Below are positions 25,501-37,500 of a stretch of 64,000 nucleotides of DNA, one piece after another. This DNA comes from Sipunculus nudus (lineage: Eukaryota; Annelida; Sipuncula; Golfingiida; Sipunculidae): contig CM049309.1 of assembly GCA_026874595.1 (NCBI GenBank), positions 4,500,076 through 4,564,075 of the forward strand, read 5' to 3'. Position numbers and translations under genes: made by a program. The notes below the pieces were generated by a model that was not told where the DNA came from, made no database searches, and saw nothing but the letters and a program-made list of their open reading frames with translations. Numbering within the stretch: the stretch's first letter is position 1; every line of letters begins with the position of its first letter.

Positions 25501-28500
25501 CCTGTTATTCTTTTACTTGTTTTGTGCCGTTTAATACCCCATCATTGCCATTTATCAGTACTGTGAGCATTATAAGTCAAAAACTAATGGACAAATTTCT
25601 TTCATATTATGCATATACATGGATATGGGTTATAGGATAATGTTTATTTGAATAGGGGTCATGACCTATCCAATGAGTGGCCTTGACCTTGAATATTGCC
25701 ATATATGGTGAAAATCACACAAAATCACTAATTTCTCAATAAGGGATGCATTGATTTGTCCAAAAATCAACTTGAACAAAAATCTTGGATAGTGTTGTCA
25801 TGTACGGGAAACAGGTGATGCCACCTGTTATTCTTTTACTTGTTTTCGTGCCGTTTAATACCCCATCATTGCCACTTAACAGTATTGTGAGCATTATAAG
25901 TCAAAAACTAATGGACAGATTTCTTGCATATACATAGACATGGGTTAGGGGATGATGTATATTGAAATTTGGATCATGACCTTTTCTATGAGAATGACCT
26001 TTTCTATGAGTGTGGTCTGATATTAATTGTTGCTGAAAATGGGGGGCCTATTCTTAAAGGGGGGGGGGATTAATTGTCTGGGGATACTATGGCACCTGCG
26101 GTGCCAAGAAATATCTAGTTGTTTTAAGTTATGGGCCCAAACATAATGCACTTTGTAAAAAATCAAGAATTATATTTACTCCCTTAACAAGGGGATCGCT
26201 GAAGCTAGAGATTTTTTTGTCAGGGATGTAACATTATTTAATCAAGATTCAGTTGAATACCCAAAATTAGTTCTGAATTTTTCAAATTTTATAAGTTATT
26301 AGTATAAATATAAAATAAGTACCTTAAATTTTGCCCAACTTTGACCATGGCACATTTGTTTCCTGAGAGCACTGTTGATATAATTTTCTCATCATGCACA
26401 CATAAGGATTTCAGCTTTTTAGTTTAGAAAGCTGAAAGAAATTGGCCAAAAATTGTAGCTTTTGTTAGGCCTTGGCTCTCTCCAGCCCCTCCTGAGTCAC
26501 CTGTATGTTGACCTTGTTAAACTTTCAGCAAATTATGCATGCTTGAGGCAAGGCATACACTTGGGCAGCCAGGCAGCTTATAGCCAGCCACAGTTGATCC
26601 AGGTGTCCAACCCAACTCATCTAGTAGTTTTAACCAACAACATAACAATAAACAATAAATTAATAAATTTTTATTGGTTTTTAATAACAAATTAAAGAAA
26701 AATAGAAAAGGAATTTGTTAGTTTATAATAACAGGAAATTAACTTGCAGTTACTGATGATATAAGAATCTTGTATCAATGGATAGAATGTCATGTATTCC
26801 AAATAACACCACACAGTCACCTATGGTATTTTTCAGTTCAATTTTAATGATAAAAAAGTAAATCATATTATTCATAACTAATCATTAAGGATCATATGAA
26901 GGAAATTAGTGATAGACAAAGATGCAGTTGATAATATTAATCTAGATTCCTACTGTGTCTAGTGTGTACATTGATGTGAAATTAGTCCAAAATGAATATA
27001 TTACATTTATTTTTTAAAAATATAAATAAAAGCCATAAAACCAGGTACTTATGATCATTATTTAAATGTGTGAATTTTGTATATTCTGGATTCTCAACAT
27101 CATTGTTTGGTGAAAACTGAATAAATACCAGACATGGTGCGAATACTTTGCAATTGTTTTTAAATACAAATATGAATATGTACTCCATTATAAAATTTCT
27201 TGCATAAAGAATGGGAATTCAGGTAAAAATGAAAGTATGTATACGAATACCAGTGCAAATACTTTCAAAATGTATTCATGACTGCATTCATGAATGTATT
27301 CTTTAATATTATTTTAATAATCATTTCAGTTATATTTCATTTTAAGAAATCATATGATTCTCTTATTATTTTTAATAAAAATTATATTTGGGACAATATT
27401 TGTAATTTTTTTTAATAAATAGTTAAACTCTTATATTTTATGTTCTGCTTATAAGTTATATGGCCAAGTCAAAATCTGTGTGACAAAAATACTCCATTTG
27501 TTAATAAAATAAATGAAATCAATCCTCTTCCCTGTCTCCAAAGGTACTATCAAAATCATACATAAGATAAACAACTACAACTCATAATACAGCTTATATT
27601 TATTACCAAACAAAACCAGCATGTGCCTCTTTCTAAATCATATTTTTTATCATATATAACAGCTGAGCGCCGTGATCCATAGGTCCCTTGTTTCAATGCG
27701 TGATTGCATTTTCAATTGTCACCAGAGGACTGTTATTACATTATTGTGTGTTCAAGTAGGGAGTATAACCAGATGATTGTTTTTTAAATTTATTGTACAT
27801 TAATATGGAGTATCATGTTAAGATGTTGACATGAGCACTTAGGTTATAGAGCACAGGTGCCTCGTTTGATGTTAATTTCAGTACAGTTTAATTCTGTTGG
27901 AGCTGTCTCTGTCTAGATGGTCTCTATAGTAACGTTGTTTATTGTAGACTTCAACATACGTACATACATACATTTTATTTCTTATATAGCGCAACATATA
28001 AAACAGGCACAGCTTTTTCAAATGCGCTTCACATAAAAGGATACAAAAAAGTTTTGTAAAATACATATCATCCATTAAAATATAGTATAGTGTATAAATT
28101 AAGAATAGCAACACTTAGTAAATAGATATGTCTTCAGATAAGATTTAAAACAAGTTAAGCTGTTCTCTGACTTCAAATGATAAGGTAGATTGTTCCAGAC
28201 ACCTGCTTATTTTGCTGAACACCCGCTTATTTTGCTTTTTCTGAGGGTTTGATCTCTGGAAGTGTGTCCATTTTGATATTCATGTAATTAAAGACTGTTG
28301 GCAAAATAGAGTGAAATGATTAGCTAGAAGACAGTCAGCTAGGACTTATGACATCAGCAAGCACATATAAGCCATGGTTGAGAATGTCAGTTGCCTGTTC
28401 AGCACGCCAGTATGGTGTTGTCTGATGACTGACTGCAGTCTACAGGCAAGTCTGCATTCTCCTGAGTCTGGACAGCTGAGAGATGTCTGTAGGTGTAAAC

Positions 28501-31500
28501 AGTCAGTGCCTGAGGAGTGCCACGCTGATACCTCTATAACGGACTTCAGAGTGGATATCTCAATTGCAGACGTACTGGTAATCTGGAAAGTATGTATCTG
28601 TTGTTAGCACTTCCAGTTACAGGCCAAGGACATTATTTATATGCGAAACCTTAGAGGTTCTGAATATGATTGTATGGAGACATATTCAGTTACCTAGAAC
28701 TGGATGAATCCTGGAGACATCAGCTGTGAAAGACATTGATCCCAAGTTCATTTAGAATAGGCTGTTCACCTATCTGTCAGTGCTGTGTGAATTGTGCCTT
28801 GAGAGGCCAACTTGTACTACAGCAAGGAACTGTTGATTGTTGGATCCCTGTGTATTTACACAAGAACGAACAGACTGAGCAAGTAGCTAGACATTCCAAT
28901 GTCACGTGTGTGCAATGGTCCTGTGATCAGGAACTGTGTTAACAAAGATGACTTCCCTGTGCAGTAAACATAATGGACTTAGTGATTTTGTGTTTTTTAA
29001 GTGGACACTTGTGATCATCAGTGAATATATGTGTGGAGCGCCTCTCCAGTGAAATGTAAATGCACTTTTTAATATATTGATTTGTTTTATTAACTCAAGT
29101 CTTATTCATCTTTTTGAGTGTATGTACGAATTTCATACATTTAAAAGAACCTGGTCGTACATACTTTTGGGTAATTGTTATATTGAATAATTATTGTATC
29201 CCCAGACAAAGTCGGGGGATACTATGTTTTCATACCGGTCCCGCCGCCGCCGCCGCATATAAATCTTGTTGGCGCGATAACCCAAAAAATATTTCACGGA
29301 ACTTTACCAAACTTGGTATATGTATAGATATGGGTAAGAGGACGACGCCTATTTAAAATGAGGTCATGACCTTTACTAGGAGAGTGTCCTTGACCTTGAA
29401 TAGGTCCAATTTTGGGAAAAATCACACAAATTCTTTAATATCTCAAGAAATCTTGCATGAATTTATCCTAAAATCAAGTTGATGGAAGATCATGGATAGG
29501 GTTGTCATGTTCCAGAAACTGGTGGCGCCACCTATTATTCTTTACTTGTTTTCGTGCCGTTTAATACTCCCAAAATTGCCACCTTACAGTACTGTGAGCA
29601 TTATAAGTCAAAAACTTATGGACAGATTTCTTTTATATTATGCATATACATAGGTATGGGTTATGGGATGATGTTTATTTAAATTGGGGTCATGACCTTT
29701 CCTATGATAGTGGCCTTGACCTTGAATATTGCAATATACGGTGAAAATCACACACCTCTTATGATATCTCCAGTGTTGATAGCCATATGGATGTCAAACA
29801 TGACTTATGTATGGCCCACCACTAAAGTAAGAACCCTATAGGTTCTAGGGTCATGAGGTCAAAGGTCAAGGTCACAGGACTGGCATTTTAAAAGATACTG
29901 TGGATGCATTTTAAGCCAAACTTTCATCCCAGGTCTTCCATCTTGAATATATAGCTCACTTGCCAATAGTGGATGATCCTTATAAATTTTGGGGTCACAA
30001 GGTAAAAGGTCAAGGCCACAGGAGCTATCTGTCCAAAAATTAGTTTCTGGATGATAATTCCTGCTTTTATTGATGTATGGATTTCAAACTTGACTTGTAT
30101 ATGACCCATTGGAAAAGCAAGACCTGAATTGATTTTGGGGTCATGAGGTCAAAGGTCAAGGTCACAGGAAACCTCTTTAAAAAGATTGTGGATGCATTTT
30201 CAGCCAAACAATTCATCTCAGATCTTTCATCTTGCACATATAGTTCACCTGCCAAGAGTGGAAGACCCCTATCAATTTTGAGGTCAAAAGGTCAAAGGTG
30301 AAGGTAACAGGAGCCATCTGTCCAAAAATTAGTTTCTGGATGATAATTCCTGCTTTTATTTTTGTATGGATTTCAAACTTGACTTGTATATGTCCCATTG
30401 AAAAAGCAAGACCAAAATTGATTTTGGGGTCATGAGGTCAAAGGTCAAGGTCACAGGACACATCTTTAAAAAGATGTGGATGCATTTTCAGCCAAACAAT
30501 TCATCTCAGATATTTCATCTTGCACATATAGTTCACCTGCCAAGAGTGGAAGACCCCTATCAAATTTGATGTCACAAGGTCAAGGGTGAAGGTCACAGGA
30601 GCCATCTGTCCAAAAATTAGTTTCTGGATGTTAATTCCTGCTTTTATTGATGTATGGATTTCAAACTTGACTTGTATATGTCCCATTGGAAAAGCAAGAC
30701 CAAAATTGATTTTGGGGTCATGAGGTCAAAGGTCAAGGTCACAGGACACATCTTTAAAAAGATGTGGATGCATTTTCAGCCAAACATTTCATCTCAGATC
30801 TTTCATCTTGCAAATATAGTTCTCCTGCCAAGAGTGGAAGACCCCAATCAATTTTGAGGTTACAAAGGCCAAAGGTGAAGGTCACAGGAGCCATCTGTCC
30901 AAAAATTAGTTTCTGGATGATAATTCCTGCTTTTATTGATGTATGGATTTCAAACTTGATTTGTTTATGTCCCATTGGAAAAGCAAGACCAAAATTGATT
31001 TTGGGGTCATGAGGTCAAAGGTCAAGGTCACAGGACACATCTTTAAAAAGATGTGGATGCATTTTCAGCCAAACAATTCATCTCAGATATTTCATCTTGC
31101 ACATATAGTTCACCTGCTAAGAGTGGAAGACCTCTATCAATTTTGAGGTCACAAAGTCAAGAGTGAAGGTCACAGGAGCCATCTGTCCAAGAATTATTTT
31201 CTGGATGATAATTCCTGCTTTTATTGATGTGTGGATTTCAAACTTGACTTGTATATGTCCCATTGGAAAAGCAAGACCAAAATTGATTTTGGGGTCATGA
31301 GGTCAAAGGTCAAGGTCACAGGACACATCTTTAAAAAGATATGGATGCATTTTCAGCCAAACATTTCATCTCAGATCTTTCATCTTGCACATATAGTTCT
31401 CCTGCCAAGAGAGGAAGAACACTATCAATTTTGAGGTCACAAGGTCAAAGGTGAAGGTCACAGGAGCCATCTGTCCAAAAAAATTAGTTTCTGGATGATA

Positions 31501-34500
31501 ATTCCTGCTTTATTGATGTATAGATTTCAAACTTGACTTGCATATGTCCCATTGGAAAAGCAAGACCCAAATTGATTTTGGGGTCATGAGGTCAAAGGTC
31601 AAGGTCACAGGACACATCTTTAAAAAGATCAAGGTCACAGGACCAACATCTTCAACAAGATTGTGGATTGTTAGATTGAAGAAACAATAAATATGCCAAG
31701 TGTCAGTATATGCTGCTAAAAATGGGGGTCTATTCTTAAAGGGGGGGGGGCCACTATGTCTGGGGATACTCTGGCACCTGCGGTGCCAAGAAATGTCTAG
31801 TTCTTACATAAACCTGTTTTTATTGAAAACATGCAGTGATGCAGTGAAAACATATAAGTGATGCAGGCATACAAGTGCTGCCATCTACACTCATTAAATA
31901 GACTTTAGTAGCTGCTTGGAGGATAAATGGTCATGTTAATTTACAGTGAAAACCGCAACTGTGCATTGAAACTCCTAAATTTTTCCAGTATTTTGACTTC
32001 AAATTACAATAAATGCCTCTATTTTGTCTCAAGACCTCATATAAATTTTCTGTATTTATTCAGTAGCCTGGTGGGAATCCTCCCTCTGTTTTTGCATGTT
32101 TGATTACCACTTTACCACTTTGACTACTAACCTTTATTTTAGGTTTTATACACCTTTTTTTTTTGGCACGATCAATGTCAAGATTGTTACCTAGACTCAG
32201 TAACAAATGGTCTAACAGAAATCATCAGTTTTAGAGTGCAACCAGCAGTACTCTGGACGTGTAAATGTATATTTATCTGTACCTCTTGTGGGAGACACAG
32301 GTCAAATAAAAGTGTCCTTCAGCTATTCATTATCTGGTTTAAATGTAATTACAAAATAACACAGAATTCAGATAAGTATAATTTTGTTATGTGCCATATC
32401 TTGAAGTTATACAATGCAAATGCTTTGTGAATTTTTCTGTAATTATAATAGTTATAAGAGGTTTGAATTTCAGAGTGGATCTTGTTATATTAATGTGCTG
32501 TAATGTGCTTTTGTCAGTTGGTTACTGTTGTTTCATGTTTAACATTGTCACAGTTTGTTGCAGCGAGGAAATAAGTAAAAATGAAGTGGACAGTCGTATC
32601 AGCATAGAGGAGGATGGGACTCTGACTATTAGAGACACCCAGAATACGGACCAAGGCACGTACGAGTGTGTGGCCAAGAACGCAGTGGGCGAGTCCAAAA
32701 CACAAGGGGTCCAGCTCAAGTATCAGGGGGATCCAGGTAGGTAGTATGATACTCAAGGGGTCTAGATCAAATATTTATGGGACTGAAAACTTCTAACTTT
32801 GATTTTTTGTTTTATATAAAAGTTTTTTGGTGTGGGCTTTAACACTTTTACGCAGAATTTGAAATTTATTGATTATGCAAAATTATTAAAACCTTTTTTA
32901 ATAAAAAAATATTTCTTCCTATTTATATTTTTACTAATTTTTAGTCTTCTTGTTTCCTCTGATTTGGCTCGGAGTCACCTTCTAAACTTTTACACAGAAT
33001 TTTAAAAACACCTGTTAAGGGGCCTCCTGAGATTCAAACTATCTGTGATGAAAAGTTCATACCAAACACTTAGAGGAAATTGTATAATTTTATGTTGCAG
33101 GGGTGCCAGGTGAGTACTAAGTCATTGACATTCTGGTTTTTCAGTTTTCTCCTTGAAGATAGATGCTAAATGATATGTTTCAAGACATCTTTACAATATT
33201 TAAATATAAACTGTATTGTTCATATAATATGAATTCAATACATCCTGGTCAGAGCTATCTACCATATAGATAAATCATTAATAAATCGACTGCAAAGTAC
33301 ACAGAATGCTGTGGTGAGGTTTATTACAGGTGCTTCAAAATCAGATCATATTACACCAGTTTTGTATTCTCTGCATTGGCTGCCAATTGTGCAAAAGATT
33401 AAATTCAAAATGTTAATTCTTGTGTTTTAGGCAATAAATAATTTAGCTCCTCTTTAACTGCAAGAGATTATTCACAGTTATACTCCATTAAAAAGTCTTC
33501 AGTCAGCAGCTAAAATCTTACTGATTGTGCCTTTAACCAAATCATCCTGTATACAAAACCTGGCATTCAGTGTTGTCGGCCCGAAACTGTGGAATGACCT
33601 ACCAGATATCCTAAGAGAAGCTACCATTCTCTCAGAATTTAAAAGTAAATTAAAAACATATCTGTTCATGAACTTTTTTTGCCTGGTCATTTTTGTACAA
33701 TATTTTATATATTAATAGTGAAATGTTTGAACATTTTAGTGGAATTATGATAGTTTTAATTGATAATTGAAATATTGATTTTTATATGTCTAATTTAATA
33801 CTGTTACCTTCTGAATGTAATATTTTAGTCAGTTGGACTTTAATTTCATATTCTTATAATAATGTGTTTAATGATTGCTGATTGTATTTTAGTTATGTAA
33901 CAGCGTTTAAGAGCATGTATCATCATGGATTTTACGCTTTACAAAATAAATTATTATTACTATATAGGTGCTTTTATAATCAATTTATGTTCATTAGTTT
34001 AACTTTCTCATGGCTAAAAATTTAAGAAATGAGCATGTTTTAATTTAGATCAGTTAACTCCATGGTATACACACATGTATCATTGCAGTACCAACAGAGC
34101 TATTGAAGGCTCCATCAGATTTCACCGTGGTGGAAGGAGACACCATTGCACTTGAGTGCCAGGCATCAGGACACCCGAGGCCAGTGGTCACATGGTCAAG
34201 AAATGGACAGCCACTCCCAGAAGACCCCAGATTAACCATTTTAGCCTCAGGCACTCTCTTTATTGCTAATATCCAGTTTTCTGACAGAGGGCGCTATACA
34301 TGCCAAGCAGCAAATGAGCTAAGGACTGTGAGTGCTGTTGCTCGTGTTTTAGTTCAAGGTATGAACAACCTTGTCTGCTGCTATTTTGTACCTATATAAT
34401 TTAATACGAGGAAGTCATTTATCTAATCGCAGATAATTTATGTTACCACCTTATGGGAAGGTACTTGAGTTAGGAACAAGTTTTTGTAAAATAAGAGGGC

Positions 34501-37500
34501 CACTTCAACACAAATCATGTAACCATTTAATTATTTAATTACCAGTAATTCACCAAAGGAAAATGTTTTGTTGAGATAAAAGCAGTTTGAAAGTCACATT
34601 AAAAGCATGATGATCGTTGGTTTTACTATATGGTTTCAGTAAAGCCTACCTTCACAACAAGGCCCAGTGACCAGTCAAGCATAGCTGGAGGGGAGGTGTC
34701 ATTCTCATGCAGGGCTACAGGACAACCAAGGCCACTGATCCTTTGGTACAGAAATGGTCAGTGTTATTAACATTCTTCATGTAACCTCAGTATGCTTGGC
34801 AATCTCATCTTTAAAGAAACTAATCTCAAAGTAGAAAATAGTATTTCATAGATGAAACAAGGAAAAAGGTGCATTCAAAACTTTTCTTGGTGTAATGGGT
34901 GGGTTCATATACTCTGTCGTAATAATTTGATGACCTTTAACTGCTTCTAGTATTTTATTTTGCTGTGTTATTCTGTATCAAATTATGTTGGAGATAAATT
35001 ATGTGCAAATTATTTGAAATTTTATTCCTTCACCTGAGAAGCATGAAAAAGGTGCACCAGTATGTGCAGTGATGCATATGATCAACACAATTTTTTATCC
35101 ATTTTTAGCTCACCTGAGTGTAAGTTATCTGAACTATAGTTATGGTCCATTGTCTGTCATCCCTCAGTCTGTTAGACTGGCATGTTTTAAAAATGTAAGA
35201 CTTACAAAAAAACTTGCTAACAATTAGATGTTCATTAGTTCTCCTATCAAATCCAAAACTGACACTTCTTTAATCCTTTGTGATATTAAGGAAAAACCTC
35301 TATTTTACATTGAAAACCCTTTTTATACCTGAGCTAGGCCTGCCTTGTATCCAAACCTCTTGTGTGGTTTTGTTAGCTCAGCTGACTATAAGTCATCTGA
35401 GCTATAGTCATGGTCCTTTGTCCGTCGGCCGTCCGGCCGTTAACAGGCCACGTTTTGAAACTGTAGGACCTATGAATCCAAAATTTTACATACAGTAAGA
35501 TGTCCCCAAAATCTCCTACCATACCGAAAATTGGGTCACTAGGACTTCTTTCCACCGAAATATTAAAGAAAAACCTCCATTTTTCATAAAAAAGCCATTG
35601 TTACATTTTAAGGCTGCCCAATATCAAAACTGCTTGTTCCTTTTTGATTATATTTAGTATTCATTTTCTTCCATACATTTTCTATTATCATACCAAAAAT
35701 TAGGTCAATATTGAATATTGTTTTGAAGTTATAGGTCCAAATATAATGCAGTTTTTTAAAAATCAGGAAATATGTTCACTCACTTAACATGAGAATTGCT
35801 AAAGCTGGAGAATTTTTCTCTAGGAAATAATTTTATTAAATCAAGATTCAATTGTTATTCCAAAATTAGATCTGAATTGGGCAAATTTTTTAAGTTATTT
35901 GCATAAATAAAAAATCAATACCTTAAATTTTGACCAACTTTGGCTATGGCATGTTTTTCCCCTGTAAGCACTGTTGATTTAATTTTCACAGCATATATAC
36001 ATAAGGATTTAATCTTTTAAAATCTGAAATTTCAAAGGAATTGATTGAAAAGAGAAGCTTTTATTCAGGTTTCCATACACCATGTCAAGTGTTGTTTACG
36101 TCAGGCCCACCTAGTAGTACAGCCTTCACTTGTATTATGTAACCCTCTCCATGCAGCTTGCCTTGGCTCAGCTTGGCCACTACTAGCAGGCTTCCCCTCT
36201 GCCCTGCACTCCCCCCCCCCCCTCTAGCTGGTGCATAAACTAGATGAATGTTATAATTTTCTGTATTTGATTCATTATTCTTGGCTGTGCTACATTTTAG
36301 ATTTTGTATTGTACCACCAGGGTTACAATGATTAAAGTGCATATTTAATTTTGTCCACAAAGTGGTGTATTGCTATATGAAAGTGTGGATGTTCATCAGA
36401 TAAGTAATTCTTTACTTCAGAAGAGTAAAAACTTCACCAGGTGTGAAATTGACTATTAATTCCAGTAAAAAATTATAGCTGAGATAGTAATTAGCACAAT
36501 GATGATGTTTGTCCCTCATTCAAGTGACAGTGTGTATACTTTATTTGAAAAGTCTAAGATGGTTTCCTTTCATCAGATTTACTGAATCTTTTATTTCGGT
36601 GAATAAAATTAAGCATCTACTGAAAGCTCCAATGTACAAAACATTTCAATAGTGATTCAAGGAATAATCTTGAAGATGCCATGTTGTTAAATTATTTTCT
36701 TTTAAATTCACTTTAAACATTTGTGATTTAAAAATAATAAAATGTATGTGTATGCATAATATGACCCGATATGAGCTACACTCTGGATAAATAAATAATG
36801 ATTGTAACTTAGAATTCGGATATTTTTTACTTATATTTTCAGATTTTTTTTATTAAAAATGTATAAAACTTGTAAATAAATAAAAACTGAATCTGATAAA
36901 AACTGTTAATTGAAAAAGTAGATATGCTAAAAAAAATAGGCTTTAATATAAACTTAAATGCATTATTCCCTTGAAAGTGAAATAAAGGTATTAGTCCATT
37001 CTGCCCACTTGCCTGTCCATCTGTAAATTTTTCATATGCATCACAGTATCTCAAAACGTTTACTGTTTTTCTTCATGACAGTCTTGTCAGAGTATTATTT
37101 TTGCAATCATATATTTAAAACTTTGCTATAACCAAGTAGGAGTGTACAAATGAAAAACATTACAATAGAATAATTTGCATATTTTGCATTTGCTTCAGCT
37201 GAGCGCTGTGACCCATGGGTCCCTTGTTTGCATTTAGCATAAATATTCCTTTATATATTTCCTAGTAGATCAATATGAAATTATTCTGTATGCCCCCTTG
37301 ATATTCATTAACTTGATGTTTCTCTTGCAGGTACTCCTATTCGTAACAGTCGGTACAGCTTAAACAGAGATAGGACAATCTTGAAGGTTGCTGACATCCA
37401 GGAGAGTGATGTCGGTGAAGTGGAATGTCGAGCGGAAAACAGAGCAGGAAGAATCACTACTACAGCCAAGCTGTCCCTGAAACCTAAAAGTAATTAGTCT

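Noticed and set aside
27960-28114. Small cysteine-containing - strand frame (78 codons)
   Set aside because: Overlaps the LINE 3' fragment in another frame. The LINE tail explains the conservation.
29924-31434. Series of similar 60-80 codon frames on both strands as a gene family
   Set aside because: They recur every 288-289 bp inside the tandem modules of a Helentron-like element and encode no known domain.
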